The notes beneath the pieces are model-generated. The model was not told where the DNA came from. It searched no databases and was given only the letters and a program-made list of their open reading frames with translations. A program made the translations under genes and the position numbers. From Lachnospiraceae bacterium (lineage in GTDB: Bacteria > Bacillota > Clostridia > Lachnospirales > Lachnospiraceae), in the NCBI GenBank assembly GCA_016286035.1, contig JAEERY010000053.1:81566-145565 (forward strand): DNA of 64,000 nucleotides, given 5' to 3'. This document shows positions 54,548 to 63,649 of the stretch, in pieces. Each line of letters begins with the position of its first letter. Within the stretch, counting starts at the first letter, position 1.

Positions 54548-56482
54548 ATGGGCAAGAATCAGAAAAACGAAAGACATCCTGTCATGAAATCCAAATACTT
54601 TAAATGGGGACTTACTGCATTTGTAGTTATTATGGCGTCGGTTCTTTCTATTTATCTGATACTTAACATCACCTCAATAGGTAAATCAATATCAGGTCTT
54701 ATTCGGATGATAATGCCTATCGTTGACGGACTGATCGTAGCATATGTATTAAGTCCGCTTATCGATCTGTTTGAAGATAAACTATTTATCCCATATCTGA
54801 AAAAGCATAATATTGAGATAACCGATAAAAAACGATCACAGATGCGAACGGTATCCATTTTCCTGTCATTACTGATCGTGTTCTTTTTGATATATCTTTT
54901 TGTAAAATCCGTAATCCCTCAGGTAATAGAAAGCATACAGAACATCATTTCTCAGATGCCTGTATATATGGAGTCTCTGATAAATATCGCAAATACAGTG
55001 ATAACAAAGTTCGATCTGTTCCCTGAAAGAGACATTATGGCTGTCATTGAGCACTATTATGAAGACATAATGGGCTTTGTACAGGAAAACATCGTACCCA
55101 GCATAAACGGATGGGTAAAGACCGTTTACAGCAGCGTATTCAGTTTTCTTGGTGCTCTGTGGGATCTTCTTATCGGTTTCTTTATTGCGGTATACCTGTT
55201 ATCAAGCAAAGAAAGATTCCGTGCTCAGGTCAAGAAGCTTATATATTCGCTTTTTGCAAGAGAACGTGCGAATCTTATTGTTGAAGACATAAGATATATA
55301 GATAAGACGTTTATTTCGTTCGTTGCAGGAAAGATAATAGACTCTATAATCATCGGAATGTTATGTTTTATCGTTCTTACGATCATAAACATGCCGTATA
55401 CGTTGCTGATATCCGTAATAATCGGAATAACTAATATAATCCCGTTCTTCGGACCGTTTATCGGAGCGATCCCCAGTGCGATTTTGATATTGTTGATCGA
55501 TCCCGTAAAGGCTTTATATTTTGTTATATTCATAATCATACTCCAGCAGATCGACGGAAACCTTATCGGTCCGCTCATTCTTGGAAATTCGACCGGATTA
55601 TCAGGATTCTGGGTTATTTTCTCAATCACGCTGTTTGGCGGTCTGTGGGGAATGCCGGGTTTCTTCCTTGGAGTTCCTACATTTGCATGTCTGTATGCAT
55701 GGCTCAGAAGATTTATGAGAGAATCGCTGGCGGAAAAGGAATTGCCTTCAGATACGGATAATTACCTGAACCTTGAATATATAGACAAGAATAACCGTAT
55801 TCATGAGAAGAAGAGTAAGAGAACAATAAACTTAAATGCAAATGATAAAAAATCATCTAAAAAAGCAAAAGATGATGATGTTATTGAGGTTCCAGAACAG
55901 AAAGAAAGCAGGATCAGATCATTATGCAGCACAGCATACACAGGTATTAGTAATTGTGTAAATAAGTTAAAGAGCAAAAAAGCAAATGATCCTGATGATA
56001 GAAAAATTGAATCTAAATTCAACGAAAAAGAATGGACATTAAGAACAGCAAAATCCAATGATGAATCAGCCATCAGATCATTATTCATAGAGATGCTAAA
56101 GACAATTTATAATACTGATGATGTTAACGGTTATGAAGATGGTTATCTTGACAGGTTCTTTGATAACAAGAATCAGGACTGGATCTGTGTGGCACAGTCA
56201 GGTGAAAAAGTTGTTGCATATTTGTCCATCGAAGTACATCATGAGGAACAGGATTATATCTACCTGGATGATCTGTCTGTCACAAAGGATTACAGAAATC
56301 TCGGTATAGGTTCCGCATTGATCAAAAACGCTGAAATATACGCAAAAGAAAATGATATCGAAGTGATTGTATTTCACGTTGAGAAATCAAACGCGGATGC
56401 ATACAGATTATATGAGAGACTTGGCTATAATCCGGATAAGGAAGAAGGAAGCCGCTTAAGAATGATAAAATTCATAAAATAG
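54548..56482 (+). CDS. AI-2E/PerM-family permease fused to a GNAT acetyltransferase
   Basis: The 644-residue protein has an AI-2E/UPF0118-type membrane domain (residues 1-395, about eight helices, with NIIPFFGPFIGAIPS and GFFLGVPTFACLYAW), a charged low-complexity linker (about 400-490) and a C-terminal GNAT domain (about 494-644) with the acetyl-CoA loop RNLGIGSALI (Arg583) and SNADAYRLYERLGY. The frame is continuous, so the fusion is real in this sequence. AI-2E-family members are exporters or Na+/H+ antiporters; the acetyltransferase would sit in the cytoplasm. Confidence 0.9.
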   Translation: MGKNQKNERHPVMKSKYFKWGLTAFVVIMASVLSIYLILNITSIGKSISGLIRMIMPIVDGLIVAYVLSPLIDLFEDKLFIPYLKKHNIEITDKKRSQMRTVSIFLSLLIVFFLIYLFVKSVIPQVIESIQNIISQMPVYMESLINIANTVITKFDLFPERDIMAVIEHYYEDIMGFVQENIVPSINGWVKTVYSSVFSFLGALWDLLIGFFIAVYLLSSKERFRAQVKKLIYSLFARERANLIVEDIRYIDKTFISFVAGKIIDSIIIGMLCFIVLTIINMPYTLLISVIIGITNIIPFFGPFIGAIPSAILILLIDPVKALYFVIFIIILQQIDGNLIGPLILGNSTGLSGFWVIFSITLFGGLWGMPGFFLGVPTFACLYAWLRRFMRESLAEKELPSDTDNYLNLEYIDKNNRIHEKKSKRTINLNANDKKSSKKAKDDDVIEVPEQKESRIRSLCSTAYTGISNCVNKLKSKKANDPDDRKIESKFNEKEWTLRTAKSNDESAIRSLFIEMLKTIYNTDDVNGYEDGYLDRFFDNKNQDWICVAQSGEKVVAYLSIEVHHEEQDYIYLDDLSVTKDYRNLGIGSALIKNAEIYAKENDIEVIVFHVEKSNADAYRLYERLGYNPDKEEGSRLRMIKFIK

Positions 56483-56507
56483 CGTTTTTACGGTGTTTTC
56501 CACTACT

Positions 56508-56541
56508 AACTATTCGTTAAACTGTTCTTTTGCGAATAGTT
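56508..56541. repeat. 9-bp inverted repeat around a 16-base spacer
   Basis: AACTATTCG (56508-56516) and CGAATAGTT (56533-56541) are perfect inverted copies. There is no T-tract, so it is not an obvious terminator. The left arm extends to AACTATTCGTTAAAC, the same 15 bases that lie at the ttcA transcription start (52534-52548, minus strand). It may be an operator for the membrane gene at 56613. Confidence 0.5.
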
Positions 56542-56612
56542 GGATATCGCCAGATCACTTCTCCCAACATATATTCAGACGGATAAAATACACTAAAAAA
56601 GGAATAAAATAA

Positions 56613-57095
56613 ATGGCTACTACTACTAACAATGACTCAAGAAAAAAGATCAGGGATAAGGAATTTGCAGAAGCCGGTGTTCACAGATTCGAAAGACAAA
56701 AGAAAGCATTGTATCTGCCGAACATCGTATGTTTTGCAGTAGAAGGAATATTGTTTCTGATATTGATACTGATGGATAAGCCGAACGTAGTGTTCGATGA
56801 AAGCTCAAGACTCTTTGCGATTCTGCTTCTTATTAACGCATTGGTTCCGTTAATATCGATCATAGTGATATTCTTTGCAAAAAGCACTATACATCTTTTG
56901 ATTACAATGTCTGCCCGTCAGGCATGTATAGTAACCCTGATAATCGGCTGGTTGGTAAAGTATGAAGAAATGAGAGACTGCAGTTCATACCATATGCTTA
57001 TCTTCTACTTCTTTTTCATAATAACCTGGCTGGCAATGACTACAGCATTATTTAATGTAAAGAAACAATACTTTAAATCAATAGAACAGGCCTGA
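56613..57095 (+). CDS. Four-helix membrane protein, unknown
   Basis: The 160-residue protein has a charged Thr/Asn/Lys-rich N-terminus (about residues 1-32) and four transmembrane helices to about residue 150. AAAGGA lies upstream of the ATG. No family recognised; it may be the membrane half of a small regulator. It ends in a hairpin terminator. Confidence 0.75.
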   Translation: MATTTNNDSRKKIRDKEFAEAGVHRFERQKKALYLPNIVCFAVEGILFLILILMDKPNVVFDESSRLFAILLLINALVPLISIIVIFFAKSTIHLLITMSARQACIVTLIIGWLVKYEEMRDCSSYHMLIFYFFFIITWLAMTTALFNVKKQYFKSIEQA

Positions 57096-57110
57096 GAAAT
57101 CTCAGACCTG
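57087..57110. terminator. Terminator between the membrane gene and the YneA-like gene
   Basis: The stem CAGGCCTGAG (57087-57096) with CTCAGACCTG (57101-57110), one mismatch, AAAT loop, is followed by TTTTTTA. It overlaps the last codons of the plus-strand gene. Confidence 0.85.
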
Positions 57111-57114
57111 TTTT

Positions 57115-57480
57115 TTACTTCACTTCAGTTGAATAATATGGAAGAATGATGTATGAACCTGCTGTAAGCTTATCCGAAGTCAGATCATTGATCATATATA
57201 CTTCTTCTATGTAATCTTTCATATTGTCGTAATGCTCTCCGTATGTTCTGTAATATGAACTCAATGTATCTCCGGGCATTATCGCTACGCTTGTGTAGTA
57301 TTTATTGTAATTATCAGCAGCTTTTGATTTTACTGACATACCATTCATACAGATAATGGTAAATGCGATCATCAATACTGAAAGTATCAATCCTATCTTT
57401 CTTCCTATCAGCTGTCTCTGCCTGGGCGTAAGTCTTGAATTGCTTTTGTGATTATATCTGTTATATCCTTTATTACTCAT
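57115..57480 (-). CDS. YneA-like SOS cell-division suppressor (LysM protein)
   Basis: From ATG 57480 (AGAGG upstream) the protein has 121 residues: a basic cytoplasmic start, one transmembrane helix (about residues 29-48) and an extracytoplasmic LysM-like domain (SVAIMPGDTLSSYYRTYG and SDKLTAGSYIILPY). Size, topology and divergence from lexA match YneA, which blocks septation during DNA damage in Bacillus. Its promoter contains LexA-like boxes. Confidence 0.85.
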   Translation of the reverse strand: MSNKGYNRYNHKSNSRLTPRQRQLIGRKIGLILSVLMIAFTIICMNGMSVKSKAADNYNKYYTSVAIMPGDTLSSYYRTYGEHYDNMKDYIEEVYMINDLTSDKLTAGSYIILPYYSTEVK

Positions 57481-57537
57481 AATTGATACCTCTATAAAGT
57501 AAACCGAACAAATGTTACGAACAACCGTTCTATAGTG

Positions 57538-57566
57538 AGTATATCGAATATATTTGCGAATGTCAA
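57538..57566 (-). promoter_or_regulatory. Promoter of the YneA-like gene
   Basis: Minus-strand TTGACA (57566-57561) and TATACT (57543-57538) are 17 bases apart. A LexA-like box lies in the spacer (57545-57558) and a second one just downstream (57519-57530), so LexA binding would block polymerase. Confidence 0.85.
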
Positions 57567-57609
57567 TAGCTTTTCGAACAAAAATTCGGAACAAATTTTC
57601 GATTTTCTA

Positions 57610-57638
57610 TTTTCATTTGTATTTTATTCTGATATAAT
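57610..57638 (+). promoter_or_regulatory. lexA promoter
   Basis: TTTTCA (57610-57615) and TATAAT (57633-57638) are 17 bases apart, followed immediately by a LexA-like box at 57640. Confidence 0.75.
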
Positions 57639-57691
57639 ACGAATAAAGGTTCGGATAAATGAACTGATTTATATAGGAAAGGGATAAGGAT

Positions 57692-58312
57692 ATGGCAAAG
57701 AGTAAAATAAGCGTTAAACAGCAACAGATTCTTGATTATATAAAAGAACAGACTCTTAAGAGAGGATATCCGCCGGCTGTCAGAGAGATTTGTACTGCAG
57801 TTGGTTTAAGTTCAACATCTTCTGTTCATGCTCATCTTTCTACTCTTGAAAAAAACGGATATATAAGAAGAGATCCTACCAAGCCGCGTGCAATTGAGAT
57901 ATGTGATGACAGTTTCCAGATGGTAAGAACCGAAATGGTCTCAATACCTGTTGTGGGACGTGTGGCTGCAGGCTCTCCTATCCTGGCTGAAGAAAATATT
58001 GAGAGTTATTTCCCCGTACCTGCGGAGATGGTTCCTTCCGGTGAGCCTTGTTTCTGTCTTAAGGTTCGCGGAGATTCGATGATAAATGCAGGTATCTTCT
58101 CTAACGATCAGATTTTTGTGCAGAGTTGCAATACTGCTAAGAACGGTGACACCGTTGTTGCTCTTATTGATGACAGTGCAACCGTAAAGACATTTTATAA
58201 AGAAAAAGATCATATAAGATTACAGCCTGAGAATGACACTATGGATCCTATTATCGTTGATGACTGTCAGATTCTTGGAAAAGTGTTCGGGGTATTCAGA
58301 TTATATAAGTAA
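57692..58312 (+). CDS. lexA: SOS repressor LexA
   Basis: The 206-residue repressor has a winged-helix domain ([19 protein letters not shown]) and an S24 peptidase domain. The self-cleavage bond is Ala93-Gly94 in RVAAGSP, with the Ser129/Lys166 catalytic dyad (GDSMI and TVKTFY). RecA filaments trigger cleavage and open the SOS genes. It has GGAAAGGG upstream. Confidence 0.97.
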   Translation: MAKSKISVKQQQILDYIKEQTLKRGYPPAVREICTAVGLSSTSSVHAHLSTLEKNGYIRRDPTKPRAIEICDDSFQMVRTEMVSIPVVGRVAAGSPILAEENIESYFPVPAEMVPSGEPCFCLKVRGDSMINAGIFSNDQIFVQSCNTAKNGDTVVALIDDSATVKTFYKEKDHIRLQPENDTMDPIIVDDCQILGKVFGVFRLYK

Positions 58313-58337
58313 GCATAAAAGTCACACACATAAAACT

Positions 58338-58371
58338 AGCCCTCTCCTATCGCATATGATAAGAGGGGGCT
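58338..58371. terminator. Terminator between lexA and the flagellin gene
   Basis: A 14-position GC-rich stem (58338-58351 with 58358-58371, one mismatch, one G-T), a 6-base loop and TTCTTTATT. Both the lexA transcript and the convergent flagellin transcript could end here. Confidence 0.85.
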
Positions 58372-58387
58372 TTCTTTATTAGATTAT

Positions 58388-61126
58388 TCATTGTAACAGG
58401 TTTAGAATACCTTGTCTGCTCTGATTGGCCTGTGCAAGTATTGTTACACCTGCCTGTTCAAGTATATTATCCTTTGCAAGTTCCATCATTGCTTTAGACA
58501 TATCTGTATCTCTTATCTGAGATTCTGAATATGTAGTATTCTCTACCACATTATCAGTCATACGTATAGCATGTTCCATGCGGTTTTGATAAGCACCGAA
58601 AGTACTTCTGTTTTCAGAAATGATGTTTAAAGCGTTCTTTGTTTCAACAATCGCTCTTTGAGATGATTCGACAGTTCTTGTATTAGTCGCTCCCATGCCT
58701 ATCAGTGTCAGGTTAAGAGCATCCCATTCCATACGAATATGCTGTCCGGCTTCAGCACCTGCCTGTATATCCAGTCTTTTCTTTGGAACATTAAGTTTTA
58801 TCTGCGTAAAGTCTCTTTCCGACGTTAGGTGATGACTGCTTTGAATAGGGAGTAATGTACGTTGAGCTTTGCCTGTTGCCTGAAACAAAAGATTCGCGCT
58901 CTGCTGTTCACCATTAGTCATGGCAACCAATTCTGAAGCTTTCAGTCTGACGCTTATATTAGCAGCAGAATCATAATTTGTCAGTCCCGGTAAGTCGACG
59001 TTTACTGTATACTGATCATTAGCATATGTATCAGATACTTTTGTACCTGTTTCTGTCTTATTCCAGTTTGAATAAGTGGTTTGATAATTATACTTTTTAT
59101 CTGGATTTGAAGATACCGTATTAAGATCTAGATAATTTAAGATCTTTCCGCTTATATCATTATAGCTTACACCCATTTCTTCAGTAGTCTTTCCTACCGG
59201 ATCGATCAATTCGTAAGTGTTATAATAATAGTTTTTATCGTATGTGTATTTATTTGTCCTGTAAAACGGCATCGTAACATCAATTGAATTACTCGCCTGC
59301 TGTGAACCTAGCGATGCTGTACCGGTCACTCTATATTTTTCATCAAAGAATACTCTGCGTGTACCCTCCATATTCTGCGTCATATTATGCTGCGTTTTCT
59401 TAACTTCATAATATACTGTTTTAGGTATCTGATTTCCATAGCTGTCAATTAACGGATTACCTTCATCATCGGTCATGGGTACAGTACCTCTAATATAATA
59501 AGTCCCACCATCAGAGGTTGTTTCAGGATTCGTGGATAAAACATTTTCGCTTATAGTTAATGAATTGGAATAGAAATTGTTGCCATATGCAGGTTCCGTT
59601 TCTCCTTGAATCACATTTTTAGTCCAGGTTATACTACCTGTAAGAGTATCTGTACTGTTATCCGGTGTCGAAAAAGACCTTCCATATTTTTTTTGGAGTC
59701 TAAATGCATTAATCTTATCACTTTCAGAAGTGATAGAGGCACTGCCGAGCCTTACCTTGGATGCATTTGAACCGGAAACGGTCAATTTGGCCGGAGCTTG
59801 AAGCGGACCGATAAAATCTTTTCCATCAAGTGTTGATATTACTTCTTCAAGACTGCTTACCTGCGACAATTTGAATGAAAAATCGAAGTTTACATCTTTA
59901 TAAGCAGTTTGTACACGAAATACCGAGTCATTGTCAAATTTTACTTCGGTATTGCTGTTCACAGTTTTACCCCAATCAGCGATTGATTTATCCCCGGATG
60001 AAAGCGGTATATCCTTCCATGCTATCCTATTTGAATATGCGTCGTCTGTAACATTATATATGGCTAATCCATCCGCATTTGCGGACAATTTGTATTCATC
60101 GAATATATCATCTTTATTTGCTGCCGTAATCTGATCAGTAACGGAACCTGTGAGCGGAGCTATACTTCTGGAACTGGATGACAATGCACTGACAGTCCAA
60201 TTCACTGGTTTTGTGATTTCATCACCGTTAATACTGAACATAACTTTCTCTTTATCAGCTTCTCTGTCATCTATATTGAATGAGATTTCCATTCCATTGT
60301 AACTGAAGCTGTATTCTCCGGGCTGGAAATGAGAAGTATCGGAAAGTCCAGCTACACCGTTGTAAGTAAGCCCGGACCAGGTTGTGGCAAGTTTATTGTT
60401 GATATAAATACCGTCATCTTTTGCTTTCCATTCATAATTTCTTGATATGTTGTCAAGATTATCATCTTTAGAAAGATTAAGACTGACAAGTTCACCATCA
60501 TTCAGTTTGAATTCGAAGTTACTAATATCGCCTTTTGCCACTCCGTTGTCATCAATGTTTAAACCAAGATTCTGGAGTTCTTTGATATTGTATCTGACAT
60601 TATTGAATTCCAATCCACCGGGAGCTTCAGATGTTCCTGTATGAAAAACCTGCGTATCTGTAACTTCGGGAATTGCTCTTACTGTTGGTACATACGGTTG
60701 ATGAAATAAAGGTATCTCGTTAAAATCTGCAGTGTCAAATATACGTTCCATCTCATTCATAAGAGACTGAACTTCCTTGTCGGTATACTCTCTGTCTGCA
60801 GGTGTCATGGTACCGTTTGAACTCTTAACAGCAAGTTCATTAATTCGATGAAGCATATCATGAACTTCATTGAGCCATCCGTCAGCAACCTGACATAAAG
60901 AAACACCATCCTGCATATTCTGAGAAGCCTGAGTGAGCCCTCTTATCTGACGACGCATTTTCTCTGATATGGCAAGTCCGGCTGCATTATCTGCTGAACG
61001 ATTGATCTTGTATCCAGAAGAAAGCTTTTCTGTAGTCTTAGCTTTGCGATTGGTTACAATACCAAGCTGCCTGTTGCTGTTCATGGAAAGCATATTATTT
61101 ATAACACTGTTCATGTATATGCTCAT
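58388..61126 (-). CDS. Very large flagellin
   Basis: The 912-residue protein has flagellin ends: N-terminal D0/D1 with SVINNMLSMNSNRQLG, LSSGYKINRSADNAAGLAIS and LAVKSSNGTMTPADREY, and a C-terminal D1/D0 with MEHAIRMTDNVVENTTYSES and a final ILAQANQSRQGILNLLQ. Usual Firmicute flagellins have 270-500 residues; the middle (about 155-780) is a long, Ser/Thr/Asn/Asp-rich insertion that would form surface domains. It starts at ATG 61126 with AGAGGAT upstream. No fliS, fliW or csrA is nearby. The transcript is likely sigma-28 dependent. Confidence 0.93.
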   Translation of the reverse strand: MSIYMNSVINNMLSMNSNRQLGIVTNRKAKTTEKLSSGYKINRSADNAAGLAISEKMRRQIRGLTQASQNMQDGVSLCQVADGWLNEVHDMLHRINELAVKSSNGTMTPADREYTDKEVQSLMNEMERIFDTADFNEIPLFHQPYVPTVRAIPEVTDTQVFHTGTSEAPGGLEFNNVRYNIKELQNLGLNIDDNGVAKGDISNFEFKLNDGELVSLNLSKDDNLDNISRNYEWKAKDDGIYINNKLATTWSGLTYNGVAGLSDTSHFQPGEYSFSYNGMEISFNIDDREADKEKVMFSINGDEITKPVNWTVSALSSSSRSIAPLTGSVTDQITAANKDDIFDEYKLSANADGLAIYNVTDDAYSNRIAWKDIPLSSGDKSIADWGKTVNSNTEVKFDNDSVFRVQTAYKDVNFDFSFKLSQVSSLEEVISTLDGKDFIGPLQAPAKLTVSGSNASKVRLGSASITSESDKINAFRLQKKYGRSFSTPDNSTDTLTGSITWTKNVIQGETEPAYGNNFYSNSLTISENVLSTNPETTSDGGTYYIRGTVPMTDDEGNPLIDSYGNQIPKTVYYEVKKTQHNMTQNMEGTRRVFFDEKYRVTGTASLGSQQASNSIDVTMPFYRTNKYTYDKNYYYNTYELIDPVGKTTEEMGVSYNDISGKILNYLDLNTVSSNPDKKYNYQTTYSNWNKTETGTKVSDTYANDQYTVNVDLPGLTNYDSAANISVRLKASELVAMTNGEQQSANLLFQATGKAQRTLLPIQSSHHLTSERDFTQIKLNVPKKRLDIQAGAEAGQHIRMEWDALNLTLIGMGATNTRTVESSQRAIVETKNALNIISENRSTFGAYQNRMEHAIRMTDNVVENTTYSESQIRDTDMSKAMMELAKDNILEQAGVTILAQANQSRQGILNLLQ

Positions 61127-61161
61127 GGAAGATCCTCTAAACAAAAATTAATACAAATTAT

Positions 61162-61189
61162 ATATCGGTATATTTGTCCATTTTGCTTA
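61162..61189 (-). promoter_or_regulatory. Sigma-28 (SigD/FliA)-type flagellin promoter
   Basis: On the minus strand TAAG (61189-61186), 16 bases, ACCGATAT (61169-61162), close to the SigD consensus TAAA-N15-GCCGATAT. It lies about 35 bases before the flagellin start. Confidence 0.75.
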
Positions 61190-61197
61190 TAATAAAA

Positions 61198-61246
61198 TGC
61201 AAAACAGGACGAATATTTTGAGTGTCCGTCCTGTAATGATTTTGCA
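61198..61246 (-). terminator. Terminator after the heptad-repeat lipoprotein gene
   Basis: The inner stem ACAGGACG (61204-61211) with CGTCCTGT (61227-61234) is perfect; an outer TGCAAAA/TTTTGCA stem (61198-61204, 61240-61246) adds pairing across a small internal loop. Read on the minus strand it is followed by TTTTATTATA. It separates this operon from the flagellin promoter. Confidence 0.78.
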
Positions 61247-61271
61247 TTATGCTATTGAATTTTGAATACGT

Positions 61272-63635
61272 TTATTTCTTTATTTCTTCGGATTCAATGA
61301 TGAACTTAACTGAACAATCTTCATCCTGTGAGGTTCCTCCGAATGATTTATATGCCTTACCTGCATCGGATATTGCCTTGATACGATTGTTTATACTGTC
61401 CATATCGGTATCAAATACTGCTGTGAGCTTCTGGATACCATCACTATTGAATTTGATCATTCCCTCGTTTAATGCGGTTGAACCTATGAGCAACTGATCA
61501 ATACCGTCTGTAAGTGTTACCGATCCGTCAGCAAGAGCTTTTGAACCGTCTACCAGCTGTGCAGAGTTTGAATTAAGCTCATTGGTTCCTTTGACAAGAT
61601 CTCCGGTACCGTTCTTCAGTGTTGCAGTTCCTTCCTTTAGAGTAGATATTCCGTCATTAAGTGCGCTCGTACCGTTTTTGATCTTCTGAGATCCTTCTCC
61701 TAACTGTTTTGTTCCATCATAAAGAGCTGATGCTCCGTCTTTAAGTGAAGAAGTTCCCTGAGCAAGATCACCGGCACCGCTTGCAAGATTAGCTGCTCCG
61801 TTCTTGAGGGCGGCAAGCTGTGATGTTGTGGATTCGGATGTCAATGAAGCATATGAATCATTAAGGCTTGATGAAAGCATTGCTGCTCCCTGCTGAAGAC
61901 TGAGACCGTTCTCACCGGGAGTTGTGATTGCTGCATTAATCTGCTGTTTTACCGCATTTGCTCCGTTTGCACCAGCCTGCTTAGCAGCAGCCTGAGCAGC
62001 TCCTGTTGCAGCATTATCTACTACTGAAGGTATAACACCTGATGATACGGCAGAAACGATCGATTTAACGCCTTCTATCTGTTCGGGAGTAAGTCCCATA
62101 GCTTCCAGTTGATCTGAAGGAAGGTTGGCAAGCATAAGAGCTGATGCTGTATCACCGTCTACAAGTCCTGTTACAGAAATTGATGATGTATCGATATCTT
62201 CAGGTGAAGTAGCTGTACCTGTTGCTGAAACTATTGCATCTATACCACCGCTGATACTTCCTGCGGCACTGGCTGCCTGGCCTACACCACCTGCAATATT
62301 GCCCATCTGACCTGTAAGTGCATCGACACCGGCACTAACGGCGTCAGCGCCTGTTTTTAGCTGTAATGCACCGTTATTGACAGCCTCGGCGCCGTTCTTT
62401 AGAGTTCCTGCGCCTTCAGCTGTACGGCTGATACCGCTGTTTAATGATTCCATGCCGTTATCAAGTTCGGAGATACCATTCTTTAGATCATTTGCTCCGT
62501 TATCGAGCTTTGATGCTCCGTCATCTAGTGCAACGGCTCCGTCTGCTACTTTACCAACACCGTCAGTATATGCAACAACTCCGTTATGAAGTCTGTTTGT
62601 TCCGTCTACCAAATCTTTGGTTCCGTCATAAAGAGCCTGTGCTCCGTCTTTAAGCTTTCCTGTTCCGTCTGCAAGCTGCTGACCGGCATCTGAAAATTCT
62701 TTTATCGAATCCTGTATATCAGATGTATCTATAGAATCTATACCGTCCAATCCTAGAGAGTCGATTATATCCGAACTGATCATTGTAAGGATCATGCCGG
62801 ATTCGAAATCCTCGACATCTGCTTCAATGGTAACTTCGCTTGGGATATTGATGTTGTCTTCAATCTTCTGCATCAGATCTTCATCTTCTATCTTTGCGCC
62901 GTTTAAACTGTCTACAAGTCCGGGGAATGCCATTCCGACAACAATATCTCTCTTACCGTCGCATATTACGGTACCGTTGGATACTTTGATATTGCTGAAC
63001 TTTTCTTCATCGAGCATCATACCGCTGACTACCGCAAACGGTGTATAGATAGTCTCTTCCTTATCGTTTATCATAACTGTGTTTTCACAGTTATTCTTAT
63101 AGGTAAGATCTATCTCAACATGACCGCTCTTTCCTGCAAGGTCTTCGGCAGCTATTGAATTTCCGTTAAGCTTATATGATATATATACGTCAACAGGAAG
63201 CTTCTTATCGGTTGTTCCCTGATAGTATATATCATCTCCGTTTGTCTCCCAAACATAGTTACCGTCTTTGTCTAGCTGATACTCTTCATCACCCTTTACA
63301 TTTGTTATATCATTAAGATCCGATGAATCTATCAGTTCTTCGGTATTATCTACATTTTTTAGCCAGTTGCTGACTACTACAGAATCAACAACGCCATTGG
63401 GATTGGTCTTTACATAAACCGTTTCCTGCTTTGCCGCACTTGAAGAACCTGCATTTGCGATATGCTTTACCACTGCTTCGAGTTCCTGGTCTTCAGCACT
63501 TTCATAAACCTTGTCATTGCTTTCGTTTATTGTTATATTTTCTGCGGTTTTTGCTTCATCACTGCTGCATCCTGTAAGTGATGCACATACCATTGATGCA
63601 CACATTATACATGCAAGAGCTTTTTTGAATTTCAT
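61272..63635 (-). CDS. Lipoprotein with long DG-x-x-x-L-x-x-G heptad repeats (YhgE/MMPL-associated type)
   Basis: From ATG 63635 (AAAGGAG 9 bases upstream) the protein has 787 residues. The signal peptide ends in the lipobox LTGC. About 300 residues of mixed fold follow, then a long helical region (roughly 320-760) with heptad units such as LKDGAQALYDGTKDLVDG, in which Gly recurs about every seven residues, interrupted by an Ala/Gly-rich stretch around 450-590. This pattern is seen in YhgE/Pip and MMPL-associated proteins. It lies 15 bases after the MMPL-type transporter gene and probably works with it at the cell surface. Confidence 0.85.
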   Translation of the reverse strand: MKFKKALACIMCASMVCASLTGCSSDEAKTAENITINESNDKVYESAEDQELEAVVKHIANAGSSSAAKQETVYVKTNPNGVVDSVVVSNWLKNVDNTEELIDSSDLNDITNVKGDEEYQLDKDGNYVWETNGDDIYYQGTTDKKLPVDVYISYKLNGNSIAAEDLAGKSGHVEIDLTYKNNCENTVMINDKEETIYTPFAVVSGMMLDEEKFSNIKVSNGTVICDGKRDIVVGMAFPGLVDSLNGAKIEDEDLMQKIEDNINIPSEVTIEADVEDFESGMILTMISSDIIDSLGLDGIDSIDTSDIQDSIKEFSDAGQQLADGTGKLKDGAQALYDGTKDLVDGTNRLHNGVVAYTDGVGKVADGAVALDDGASKLDNGANDLKNGISELDNGMESLNSGISRTAEGAGTLKNGAEAVNNGALQLKTGADAVSAGVDALTGQMGNIAGGVGQAASAAGSISGGIDAIVSATGTATSPEDIDTSSISVTGLVDGDTASALMLANLPSDQLEAMGLTPEQIEGVKSIVSAVSSGVIPSVVDNAATGAAQAAAKQAGANGANAVKQQINAAITTPGENGLSLQQGAAMLSSSLNDSYASLTSESTTSQLAALKNGAANLASGAGDLAQGTSSLKDGASALYDGTKQLGEGSQKIKNGTSALNDGISTLKEGTATLKNGTGDLVKGTNELNSNSAQLVDGSKALADGSVTLTDGIDQLLIGSTALNEGMIKFNSDGIQKLTAVFDTDMDSINNRIKAISDAGKAYKSFGGTSQDEDCSVKFIIESEEIKK

Positions 63636-63649
63636 AATATTCATCTCCT

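Larger units (their letters stand above)
57506..57653. promoter_or_regulatory. Cluster of LexA (SOS) boxes between yneA-like gene and lexA
   Basis: Against the Gram-positive box GAAC-N4-GTTC (CGAACNNNNGTTCG) the interval holds: GAACAACCGTTC at 57519-57530 (perfect core), CGAACAAAAATTCG at 57575-57588 (one change), CGAATAAAGGTTCG at 57640-57653 (one change), CGAATATATTTGCG at 57545-57558 (weaker) and GAACAAATGTTA at 57506-57517 (one change). The one at 57640 follows the lexA -10 box directly, the others cover the yneA promoter. Together they indicate autoregulated SOS control. Confidence 0.85.

Noticed and set aside
58388..61126. Frameshift or fusion of two proteins to explain the large flagellin
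   Set aside because: One open frame runs through with normal flagellin ends and no second start or stop signal.
61272..63635. CRISPR- or satellite-like DNA repeats behind the heptad protein
   Set aside because: The periodicity is in the protein; the DNA units vary at synonymous sites and have no constant spacing or spacers.
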